From NCBI GenBank assembly GCA_050694015.1, contig JBOGWY010000297.1, positions 1-38,412 on the forward strand: a stretch of 38,412 bases of DNA, in the 5' to 3' direction. Made by a program: the position numbers and the translations under genes. This DNA is from JBOGWY01 sp050694015 (GTDB taxonomy: Bacteria > Actinomycetota > CADDZG01 > WHSQ01). Each line of letters opens with the position of its first letter. The stretch's first letter is position 1. Shown one piece after another: positions 30,563 to 37,189 of the stretch. Below the pieces are notes generated by a model. It saw only the letters and a list, made by a program, of their open reading frames with translations. It was not told the origin of the DNA and made no database searches.

Positions 30563-31768
30563 ATGCGAAGGCTCCTCGTTATCGCCGCATGTGCCGTCGT
30601 CGCTATGGCATCCCTTCCGCCGGGGGAGGCCGCGACGCGGTCGTGTCCGCGGCCGGGGATGCACGCGGCGGAGAAACATGCCTCCCAAGACGGGCACCGG
30701 CGTGAGTGCGGCCTCGAACTCATCGGGAGTATCGAGGTGTCGAAGACAGGGGGCCTCGGCCAGATCGAACGCTATGGGGACCTCATCGCCGTACTCCAGC
30801 GCGACGAAGGCATCGTCGCGCTCGTGAACGTCCGTGACCGGCGCCGGGCGAGGGTCGTCGGCCGCTACGACGACGGCGCGCAGGACTCGCTCGATGGCGA
30901 CCTTGTTTTCTCCGACGATGGACGGTGGCTCTTCTACGCGCGTCAAACCGTGCAGTTCTCACGCGACGGCATCCACGTTCTCGACGTCTCGGATCCGAAA
31001 GAGCCGCGCCTCGCGTCGTATCACCCCGGCGGAGGCTCCTTCCGCGTCGCGTATCACCGCTCCGCAGACGCGGAGTACGTCGCGGTGCTCGACGCGATCG
31101 ACGGTCTTGTGATCTACCGGTTCATCCGGGAAGCGGGAGCGTTGACACGTGTGTTCCAGGACGCCTTACCGGCGCTGAAGGTAGGCGGGCCGTCCTCGGC
31201 CGGCCTCTTCATCGATCCGAAGGATCCGAAGACCGGCGCGCCGCTGATGTACGTCGCGACGGGACGTACCGGCTTGCAGATCTACGACATCTCGACGCCC
31301 GAAGCCCCTGAGATCGCCGGGACATGGAACGAGATCGGTCTTTCCGACGTCGAGGTGCGCGCGACGAAACGCGGGCGCACGGTGTGGGGGGCTACGGAGT
31401 ACTGGTTCGATGCCGGACTCAAGCCCGAGGTGGTGGTTCTCGACGCGACCGATCTCGGAGCGATCAAGCAGACCAACCGTCTCAGCCTCGGTCTGCCGGC
31501 CGAGGACACGTGGCGCGTGCAGGGCATCGCGCGCTCCCGCGGTTCGCTGGTCGCGGCCCATTCGCACGCGGGCGTCGTGGTGTTCCGAGCGGACGGCAGC
31601 GTGCCGGCAGCGGCATCCTCACCGTTCGACCACAACGCCGAGGCGGGTGCAGCGGGTTCGGTCTATGCGATGGACGTCGAGAGCGTGGGCTCGTGGCTCT
31701 TCGTGACCGACGCCTCGACCGGTCGGCTGCACTTCTACGAGCCCCCGCCGATCTACATCGTGGACTGA
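30563..31768 (+). CDS. Secreted LVIVD-repeat beta-propeller protein
   Basis: A 401-residue exported protein. The N-terminus MRRLLVIAACAVVAMASLPPGEA is a signal peptide. The mature part has repeated units of the LVIVD type, for example GIHVLDVSDPKEPRLASY and GLQIYDISTPEAPEIAGTW, and further diverged units (GIVALVNVRDRRRARVVGRY), which form a beta-propeller. No catalytic motif is seen. ATG 30563 is directly preceded by AAGGAG without a spacer, so initiation there may be weak, and GGAGCC/GGCTCC arms flank the start. No neighbour explains its role. Confidence 0.82.
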   Translation: MRRLLVIAACAVVAMASLPPGEAATRSCPRPGMHAAEKHASQDGHRRECGLELIGSIEVSKTGGLGQIERYGDLIAVLQRDEGIVALVNVRDRRRARVVGRYDDGAQDSLDGDLVFSDDGRWLFYARQTVQFSRDGIHVLDVSDPKEPRLASYHPGGGSFRVAYHRSADAEYVAVLDAIDGLVIYRFIREAGALTRVFQDALPALKVGGPSSAGLFIDPKDPKTGAPLMYVATGRTGLQIYDISTPEAPEIAGTWNEIGLSDVEVRATKRGRTVWGATEYWFDAGLKPEVVVLDATDLGAIKQTNRLSLGLPAEDTWRVQGIARSRGSLVAAHSHAGVVVFRADGSVPAAASSPFDHNAEAGAAGSVYAMDVESVGSWLFVTDASTGRLHFYEPPPIYIVD

Positions 31769-31792
31769 CGCCCTGAGTCCCTCTCATCCCTG

Positions 31793-31826
31793 AGGCTCAG
31801 GCGCACAAGCGTGCTAATCTGAGCCT
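31793..31826 (+). promoter_or_regulatory. secE promoter region with inverted repeat over TAATCT
   Basis: AGGCTCAG (31793-31800) and CTGAGCCT (31819-31826) form a perfect 8-bp inverted repeat. A TAATCT -10-like box (31815-31820) lies at the edge of the right arm, about 78 nt before the secE ATG. Protein binding or an early RNA hairpin could control the secE-nusG operon. Confidence 0.5.
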
Positions 31827-31897
31827 TCATCCCCCGCTACTCCGGCCCTTTCGAAACGCGTCTTGAAGGGCGGCGTGGCGCTCGAGTCGGAGAGACT

Positions 31898-32191
31898 ATG
31901 AACCGCCAGCAGAAACGCATGATGAAGAAGGAGGAGGAGCGCAAGAAGGCCGCGCCGCGGCCGGCTCCGAAACCCGCCGGTGCCCCGACCAAACGGGAGC
32001 GGACCAAGCCCCGGCAGTTCGGGCGCGAGGTGGTGGCCGAGCTCCGCAAGGTCGCGTGGCCGACGCGCGAGGAGGTCGTGTCCTACTCGCTCGTGGTCCT
32101 GGTTGCGTCGATAGTCATCGCGGCCCTCATCTTCGGCATGGACTTCTTATTCACCAAAGCGATCCTGTCCCTATTCGGAATCGAGACTTAA
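31898..32191 (+). CDS. secE: Preprotein translocase subunit SecE
   Basis: The small essential subunit of the SecYEG channel, 97 residues. A long basic, Lys/Pro-rich head (residues 1-40) leads to the conserved amphipathic segment REVVAELRKVAWPTREEVVSY, whose KVAWPTREE motif contacts SecY, followed by one transmembrane helix (LVVLVASIVIAALIFGMDFLF). The single helix is standard for most bacteria. nusG follows after 3 nt, the normal pairing. The start is ATG 31898 behind GGAGAG. Confidence 0.96.
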   Translation: MNRQQKRMMKKEEERKKAAPRPAPKPAGAPTKRERTKPRQFGREVVAELRKVAWPTREEVVSYSLVVLVASIVIAALIFGMDFLFTKAILSLFGIET

Positions 32192-32194
32192 GAG

Positions 32195-33232
32195 ATGGAA
32201 ACCAACACCGACACCCAGAAGTCCGTCGAGCCGACCGAAGAAGAAGCGACCGAAACGGCGGCGACCGAACAGCCCGACGTCGCCGAGGTCGGCGCCCCGC
32301 AGCCGCAGCCGGATGCCTCCGCGCCCGAGGATGTCGCGGCAACGGATGACGACGAAGACGAGGACACCTCCGAGGACACGTCGGAAGACACGAGCGACGA
32401 CGAAGCCGACGGTGCGGAAGCGGCATCCGAGGCCACCGATGAGGTTGCCGAACCCGCTGCAGAGGCAGACGAGGTCCCCGCGGCGCAGGCCGATGTCACC
32501 GCGACGGCCGTAGGGCCCGCCGCAACCGAGGCCGACATCGCCGAAGCTCCGGCAGCCGAGGCACCCGAAGCCGAAGTCCCGACGGCCGAGGCGACCGAGG
32601 CACCCGAGACGCCCGAGGCCGAAGCTCAGACCGAAGAGGCTGCGGCCGACGAGGATCGTCCGGAAGAGTTCTACGCCGACGACCAGTCGATCCCGCCGAC
32701 CGAGCGGCCCGGCGACTGGTACGTGATCCACACCTATGCCGGTTACGAGAACAAGGTGAAGGCCAACCTGCAGTCCCGTATCTCGTCGATGAACGTCGAG
32801 GACCGCGTCTTCGAGGTCGTCATCCCGATGGAAGACGTGATGGAGATCAAGCAGGGGAAGAAGCAGGTCGTCCAGAAGAAGGTCTTCCCCGGCTACCTCT
32901 TGTGCCGCATGTACCTCGACGACGACTCCTGGTACGTCGTGCGGAACACGCCGGGCGTCACCGGTTTCGTCGGCTCCGGCGCGAAGCCCACGCCTTTGTC
33001 CGACAAAGAGGTCGACCGCATCCTGCAGGTCAAGGCGGATCAGAAGAAGCTCAAGCCCCGTCTGGAATTCGAAGAGCAGGAGAGCGTTCGAGTCACTTCG
33101 GGACCGTTCGCGAACTTCACCGGTTCGATCTCGGAGATCAACGTCGATCAGTCGAAGCTCAAGGTGCTGGTCAATATCTTCGGACGAGAGACGCCGGTCG
33201 AGCTCGGCTTCGACCAGGTCGCCAAGCTTTAG
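32195..33232 (+). CDS. nusG: Transcription termination/antitermination protein NusG with long acidic N-terminal extension
   Basis: Binds RNA polymerase and couples it to Rho or ribosomes. The 345-residue protein has an N-terminal extension of about 165 residues, almost all Glu, Asp, Ala, Thr and Pro, with repeated pieces such as EAPAAEAPEAEVPTAEA. The NGN domain starts near residue 170 (PGDWYVIHTYAGYENKVKANL) and includes KKVFPGYLLCRMYLDDDSWY and NTPGVTGFVG. The KOW domain follows (QESVRVTSGPFANFTGSISE). E. coli NusG has about 180 residues; other actinobacteria carry shorter acidic heads. ATG 32195 lies 3 nt after the secE stop with AAGAG directly before it. Confidence 0.95.
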   Translation: METNTDTQKSVEPTEEEATETAATEQPDVAEVGAPQPQPDASAPEDVAATDDDEDEDTSEDTSEDTSDDEADGAEAASEATDEVAEPAAEADEVPAAQADVTATAVGPAATEADIAEAPAAEAPEAEVPTAEATEAPETPEAEAQTEEAAADEDRPEEFYADDQSIPPTERPGDWYVIHTYAGYENKVKANLQSRISSMNVEDRVFEVVIPMEDVMEIKQGKKQVVQKKVFPGYLLCRMYLDDDSWYVVRNTPGVTGFVGSGAKPTPLSDKEVDRILQVKADQKKLKPRLEFEEQESVRVTSGPFANFTGSISEINVDQSKLKVLVNIFGRETPVELGFDQVAKL

Positions 33233-33247
33233 TCGAAGGAGTCAGTC

Positions 33248-33694
33248 ATGCGTTCGCAAGGTGGAGGCGGAGGCCGCCGGAAGGTCGCCTCGATCCTGAA
33301 GCTTCAGATCCCCGCGGGCCAGGCCACGCCTGCTCCGCCGGTCGGTCCTGCCCTGGGGCAGGCCGGGATCAACATCATGGAGTTCTGCAAGCAGTACAAC
33401 GCCGCGACCCAGCAGCAGACCGGCACGATCGTGCCCGTCGAGATCACCGTCTTCGAGGACCGCTCGTTCACGTTCATCACGAAAACGCCCCCCGCGGCCG
33501 TGCTCCTGCGCCAGAAGGCCGGCGTCGACAAAGGCTCGAGCGAGCCGAACCGCACCAAGGTCGCGACCGTCACGAAAGACCAGGTGCGCGAGATCGCCGA
33601 GATCAAGATGCCGGACCTGAACGCGAACGACGTCGAAGCGGCGATGAAGATCGTGGAAGGTACCGCTCGCAGCATGGGCATCACCGTTCAATAA
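33248..33694 (+). CDS. rplK: 50S ribosomal protein L11
   Basis: Forms the base of the GTPase stalk with 23S rRNA. At 148 residues it is slightly longer than the usual 141-144. The N-domain has KLQIPAGQATPAPPVGPALGQAGINIMEFCKQYN (key PPVGPALGQAGINIMEF, including the thiostrepton-region prolines). The C-domain ends AMKIVEGTARSMGITVQ. The head MRSQGGGGGRRKVASI is unusual in being Gly/Arg-rich. GAAGGAG precedes the ATG. It follows nusG after 15 nt. Confidence 0.97.
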   Translation: MRSQGGGGGRRKVASILKLQIPAGQATPAPPVGPALGQAGINIMEFCKQYNAATQQQTGTIVPVEITVFEDRSFTFITKTPPAAVLLRQKAGVDKGSSEPNRTKVATVTKDQVREIAEIKMPDLNANDVEAAMKIVEGTARSMGITVQ

Positions 33695-33771
33695 GTCGCA
33701 ATAAGTTGAATTACCCCTAGTTCGTGGGAGGTCCGCCACCGAGCCGACCGCTGACCACAAGGAGGAGAAGC

Positions 33772-34497
33772 ATGGGCAAGGCCGGTAAACGCTTCAAAGA
33801 GGCGTACTCCGCCGTCGACCGCGATCATCTCTACTCGCCGCGCGAAGCGATCAAGCTCCTCAAGCAGCTCCCCGAAGCGAAGTTCGACGAGACGATCGAA
33901 CTCTCGATCCGGCTGGGCGTCGATCCCCGCAAGGCCGACCAGATGGTTCGCGGGGCGGTGTCGCTCCCGAAGGGAACCGGTAAGACGATGCGCGTCGCCG
34001 TCTTCGCGAAGGGCGAGAACGCGTCGACGGCCGAAGCCGCGGGCGCAGAGGTCGTCGGTGACGACGATCTCGCCGAGCGCATCCAGGGCGGTTTCCTCGA
34101 CTTCGACGCCGTGATCGCGACCCCCGACATGATGCCGGTGGTCGGCAAGCTCGGCCGCGTGCTCGGCCCTCGCGGTCTCATGCCGAACCCGAAATCCGGC
34201 ACCGTGACCGACGACGTCGCCAAAGCCGTGAACGACATCAAGGGCGGTCGTGTCGAGTACCGCACCGACAAGGTCGGGAACCTTCATCTGATCATCGGCA
34301 AGAAGTCGTTCGGAGAAGCCGATCTGGTCGAGAACTACGCCGCGGTGATCGACGAGGTATACCGCGCCAAGCCGGCGGCGGCGAAAGGTCGCTACCTAAA
34401 GAGCGTCACGATGGCTTCGACGATGGGTCCGGGGATCAAGATCGATCCGCAGAAGTCGAAGGACCTCGCCGAAGAGATGGAAGACGCGCTGACCTGA
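33772..34497 (+). CDS. rplA: 50S ribosomal protein L1
   Basis: Forms the mobile L1 stalk near the E site; in many bacteria it also represses its own operon. The 241-residue protein has the signature block VIATPDMMPVVGKLGRVLGP, RGLMPNPKSGTVTDDV and GRVEYRTDKVGNLH. ATG 33772 is chosen because AAGGAGGAG stands at the right distance; the frame is open upstream but not conserved there. The stop TGA overlaps the ATG of the HTH-DUF2087 gene (TGATG), which ties the two in translation. Confidence 0.97.
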   Translation: MGKAGKRFKEAYSAVDRDHLYSPREAIKLLKQLPEAKFDETIELSIRLGVDPRKADQMVRGAVSLPKGTGKTMRVAVFAKGENASTAEAAGAEVVGDDDLAERIQGGFLDFDAVIATPDMMPVVGKLGRVLGPRGLMPNPKSGTVTDDVAKAVNDIKGGRVEYRTDKVGNLHLIIGKKSFGEADLVENYAAVIDEVYRAKPAAAKGRYLKSVTMASTMGPGIKIDPQKSKDLAEEMEDALT

Positions 34498-35066
34498 TGC
34501 AGGACCCCCGCGGCCCGGTGAACCATGCGATCGCCGACGCGGCGGCAACGCTCGGTGTCCTCGCGGACATCGATCGCTTCAAGGTGATCTCTGCGATCGC
34601 GCTCGGAGCCGGTGACATCTCCGCGATCGCGGAGAGTTCCGGGATCCCTATGAGGTCCGTCGAGAAGGCGCTGTCGCGTCTCGTCGCCGCGGACCTCATC
34701 ACCAACGACATCGGCCGTTGGCGGGTTCGTTTCGACGAGTTGCAGCTGCAGGCGCGTGAGGCGGCCGCCGAGCGCGCCGCCGCGGACACCGGCCCGGAGG
34801 GTGCCGCCGACGTCGTGCGACGCTTCTTCAAGCATGGCCGGTTGACGTTCATCCCGGCATCGCATTCCAAGCGAGTCGCGGTGCTCGACCACCTCGTCCA
34901 GGTCTTCGAGCCGGGTCGCGTCTACCCGGAGGGCGAGTTGAACGAGAGGCTCTCTGCGTTCCATGAGGACTACGCGTCTCTGCGTCGCTACATGGTGGAG
35001 GAGGGCCTCCTCGATCGCGCCGATAACAAGTACTGGCGTACGGGAGGGACGTTCGAGGTCGACTGA
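34497..35066 (+). CDS. HTH-domain protein with DUF2087 C-terminus
   Basis: A 189-residue protein not normally part of this ribosomal operon. Residues about 10-75 look like an ArsR/MarR-type winged helix (LADIDRFKVISAIALGAG, DISAIAESSGIPMRSVEKALSRLVAADLIT). The C-terminal part (about 100-189) matches DUF2087, with RRFFKHGRLTFIPASHSKR, PEGELNERLSAFHEDYASLRRYMVEEGLLDR (core ERLSAFHEDYASLRRYM) and the closing YWRTGG. Its ATG overlaps the rplA TGA as TGATG, so it is translationally coupled to L1. A TATCCT box starting 7 nt after its stop begins the rplJ unit. A regulatory role toward ribosomal genes is conceivable but unproven. Confidence 0.88.
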   Translation: MQDPRGPVNHAIADAAATLGVLADIDRFKVISAIALGAGDISAIAESSGIPMRSVEKALSRLVAADLITNDIGRWRVRFDELQLQAREAAAERAAADTGPEGAADVVRRFFKHGRLTFIPASHSKRVAVLDHLVQVFEPGRVYPEGELNERLSAFHEDYASLRRYMVEEGLLDRADNKYWRTGGTFEVD

Positions 35067-35072
35067 CGCTGT

Positions 35073-35214
35073 TATCCTGACCCCGTCACCCGAGACCGCC
35101 GGCATGCGGCTAGTCCGTTAGAAGCCCGGCGCAGGCGACGAGAGCGAGATCTCCTTTTCGCGACCGTCCATGCTCGGGCGGTCGTTTTTCGTTGTGACAG
35201 AGATGAGGAGCAAT
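35073..35214 (+). ncRNA. rplJ leader: L10-binding RNA with attenuator hairpin
   Basis: A TATCCT -10 box (35073-35078) starts the unit. GACCGCCGGC (35094-35103) and GCCCGGCGCAGGCGACG (35124-35140) fit the actinobacterial ribosomal protein L10 leader; CGCCGG (35097-35102) pairs with CCGGCG (35126-35131). Further down, CGACCGTCC (35161-35169) pairs with GGGCGGTCG (35176-35184; one G-U pair) and is followed by TTTTT, an intrinsic terminator 25 nt before the rplJ ATG. Bound L10(L12) would be expected to favour termination. Confidence 0.75.
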
Positions 35215-35949
35215 ATGGCCAGACCAGAAAAGACCGCCGCGGTCGCCGAGATCACGGAGCGTTTCAATGCCTCGGACGCGGTGATCCTTACCGAGTACCG
35301 CGGCTTGCGCGTCGGCGAGATCGCCGATGTGCGTGGAGCGCTGCGCGATGCCGGCACCGACTACAAGGTCCTGAAGAACACACTCACGCGGATCGCCGTG
35401 CGCGAGGTTGGCCTCGAAGAGCTCGTCGCGATGCTCGAAGGACCGACCGCGATCGCGTTCATCAAGGGAGACGCGGTCGAGGCGGCGAAGGCTCTCGACG
35501 ACGCGGCGAAGAAGTACCCCGTGCTCGTCATCAAGGGCGGCGTCATGCAGGGCAAGGTCATCGACGCCGACCAGGCGCGTGCGCTGGCCAAGCTCGAGTC
35601 GCGTGAGGTTCAGCTCGCCAAGATCGTGATGATGGTGAACACGCCGCTGCAGCAGACGGCGAACGTGCTGTCCGCGCTGCTCCGGGACTTCGGCTCGATG
35701 CTGGCACAGGTCGTTGCCAAGAAGGAGTCGGGCGAGGTGCCGGGTGGGACCGGCGAAGCCGCACCCACCGCCGAGACGGGCCCTGCTCCGAAGACCGATG
35801 CAACGCCGGAGTCGACCGACGCGGGCGATGCAACGCAGGAGTCGACCGAAGGCGGGACCGAGGATGCAACTCCCGAAGCGTCGGCGGAGGAAGCCGCACC
35901 AGAAGCGAACGAAGACTCATCCGAAGCGACAGAAGAAGGAAAGGAGTAA
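35215..35949 (+). CDS. rplJ: 50S ribosomal protein L10 with acidic C-terminal extension
   Basis: Links the L12 dimers to the ribosome. The first about 172 residues are normal L10: ARPEKTAAVAEITERFNASD, ILTEYRGLRVGEIADVRGALRDAG (core EYRGLRVGEIADVR), YKVLKNTLTRIAV, GPTAIAFIKGD and the L12-binding end LSALLRDFGSMLAQVVAKKE. The remaining about 70 residues are an acidic tail of Thr, Glu, Ala, Pro and Ser with loose repeats (DATPESTDAGDATQEST), giving 244 residues in place of about 170. GAGGAG precedes ATG 35215. rplL follows after 3 nt. The leader upstream provides autoregulation. Confidence 0.96.
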   Translation: MARPEKTAAVAEITERFNASDAVILTEYRGLRVGEIADVRGALRDAGTDYKVLKNTLTRIAVREVGLEELVAMLEGPTAIAFIKGDAVEAAKALDDAAKKYPVLVIKGGVMQGKVIDADQARALAKLESREVQLAKIVMMVNTPLQQTANVLSALLRDFGSMLAQVVAKKESGEVPGGTGEAAPTAETGPAPKTDATPESTDAGDATQESTEGGTEDATPEASAEEAAPEANEDSSEATEEGKE

Positions 35950-35952
35950 CCC

Positions 35953-36345
35953 ATGGCGACCCTGTCCCAGGACGACGTACTCGAGGCGATCGGTAGCTGG
36001 ACGGTTCTCGAACTCTCGGAGTTCGTGAAGGCGTTCGAAGAGAAGTTCGGAGTGACCGCGGCGGCTCCCATGGCCGTTGCCGCAGCCCCCGCCGGTGCCG
36101 GTGGCGGCGATGGTGCCGCAGCAGCCGAGGAGAAGGACGAGTTCGACGTCGTCCTCTCGGCGGCCGGCGACAAGAAGATCCAGGTCATCAAGGAGGTCCG
36201 CTCGCTCACGAGCCTCGGCCTCAAGGAGGCGAAGGATCTCGTCGACTCGGCACCGAAGCCGGTGCTCGAGAACGTGCCGAAGGAGCAGGCCGAAGAAGCC
36301 AAGGCCAAGCTCGAAGGCGCGGGTGCGACCGTCGAACTGAAGTAG
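35953..36345 (+). CDS. rplL: 50S ribosomal protein L7/L12
   Basis: The multi-copy stalk protein that recruits translational GTPases, 130 residues. The N-terminal dimerisation domain (LSQDDVLEAIGSWTVLELSEFVKAFEEKFGV; core LELSEFVKAFEEKFGV) is followed by an Ala/Gly-rich hinge (AAPAGAGGGDGAAAA). The C-terminal domain has KIQVIKEVRSLTSLGLKEAKDLVDSAP (core VRSLTSLGLKEAKDLV) with the GTPase-contact helix, and ends GATVELK. AAGGAAAGGAG lies before ATG 35953. A strong terminator closes the operon. Confidence 0.97.
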   Translation: MATLSQDDVLEAIGSWTVLELSEFVKAFEEKFGVTAAAPMAVAAAPAGAGGGDGAAAAEEKDEFDVVLSAAGDKKIQVIKEVRSLTSLGLKEAKDLVDSAPKPVLENVPKEQAEEAKAKLEGAGATVELK

Positions 36346-36367
36346 AACTCGATCCAGAAACGGAACT

Positions 36368-36393
36368 GGGGGCGCTCCGGGCGCCCCCTTTTT
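36368..36393 (+). terminator. Intrinsic terminator after rplL
   Basis: GGGGGCGC (36368-36375), loop TCCGG, GCGCCCCC (36381-36388), then TTTTT (36389-36393). The 8-bp GC stem with T-run is a textbook terminator and separates the rplJL unit from rpoB. Confidence 0.93.
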
Positions 36394-36481
36394 CGTGTCG
36401 CAGAGAGGAGATCGCGATGGAATAGTCCTGACGCGGTCTCCGACATATCCGTCCGATATCCGGCCATATAGGGCCGCTGCA

Positions 36482-36537
36482 CGGACAGATCTGTCCGATC
36501 TGCCTGCATAGACCGCAGATAACCTGGACAGATGTCC
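36482..36537 (+). promoter_or_regulatory. Palindromic operator candidates and -10 box of the membrane-protein gene
   Basis: A perfect 16-bp palindrome CGGACAGATCTGTCCG occupies 36482-36497. A related half-match GGACA-GA-TGTCC (36526-36537) covers the start codon. Between them TAACCT (36520-36525) ends 6 nt before ATG 36532. A repressor binding both GGACAGAT sites would bracket the promoter. Just upstream (36440-36476) are further ATATCCG direct repeats and GGCC-ATATAG-GGCC. Confidence 0.55.
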
Positions 36538-36996
36538 CAGCGGGTGGGCCTCGACGAGCGTCGCAAGGTGTTTGGCCTTTTCGGCATCCTCGGGTTGGTC
36601 GTCGTGGGACTGATGCACCCGGTCGCCGCTCTGTTCGAGCAGCGCGCGGATCCGGATGTCTTGACCGCCGTCCTCTTAGGGGCGCTCGCCGTCGAGATCC
36701 CGGCGCTCTCCCTCTTCCTCTTCACCCCATCCCAAGGGAGCAAGATGAGAGCACGGCTGGCGGAGCAGGGCCAGACCAACGAGCCCGCCGTGGTACGGGC
36801 CGCGTCCCTCCTCGCTGCCGCTCTAGCGCTGTCGCCGATCGTGGTGGGCATTGTTCTGCTGATCCTCAGTGGGGACCTGTGGCGGCTCTACGCCTTTACG
36901 CTGCTGTCGCTCGCGGGAGCTGCCATATACTGGAACCGCCTCGGAACCGTGTTTGAGGGCACTCTGCCCCCCACCGCCCCGAAACCAGGGGGTTGA
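36532..36996 (+). CDS. Small integral membrane protein of unknown function
   Basis: A 154-residue protein with about four hydrophobic segments: FGLFGILGLVVVGLMHPVAALF, VLTAVLLGALAVEIPALSLFLF, LLAAALALSPIVVGIVLLIL and LYAFTLLSLAGAAIYW. The cytoplasmic head is charged (SQRVGLDERRK) and the tail Pro-rich. No known domain was recognised. ATG 36532 follows a TAACCT box by 6 nt and has no Shine-Dalgarno sequence, so the mRNA is likely leaderless. It is placed between rplL and rpoB, where most bacteria have no gene, and palindromes mark its promoter. Confidence 0.75.
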   Translation: MSQRVGLDERRKVFGLFGILGLVVVGLMHPVAALFEQRADPDVLTAVLLGALAVEIPALSLFLFTPSQGSKMRARLAEQGQTNEPAVVRAASLLAAALALSPIVVGIVLLILSGDLWRLYAFTLLSLAGAAIYWNRLGTVFEGTLPPTAPKPGG

Positions 36997-37189
36997 CGGG
37001 AATAAAAGTCGGGCTTAGTCTGTTCGATTGCTGTGCCCAGCCCCCACTCCGATCGCAACGCACGGTCGCGCGGCTAAGAACCGCCCTGTGCGTACCGGTG
37101 AAGGGGGAAGGTCTTTAAGAGGAAAAAGGGGCCCTCGCTAAGACCCGGATCCGACAAGCCCTCATAGGCAACCACATACAGGAGGCTGA
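36997..37189 (+). promoter_or_regulatory. rpoB upstream region
   Basis: This 193-nt gap carries no gene. TTAGTCT (about 37015-37021) is a possible -10 box, which would leave an untranslated leader of about 165 nt. The leader contains purine-rich blocks (GAAGGGGGAAGG, AAGAGGAAAAAGGGG), and AGGAGG (37180-37185) lies 4 nt before the rpoB GTG. No terminator was found between the membrane-protein gene and rpoB, so read-through is possible. Confidence 0.45.
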
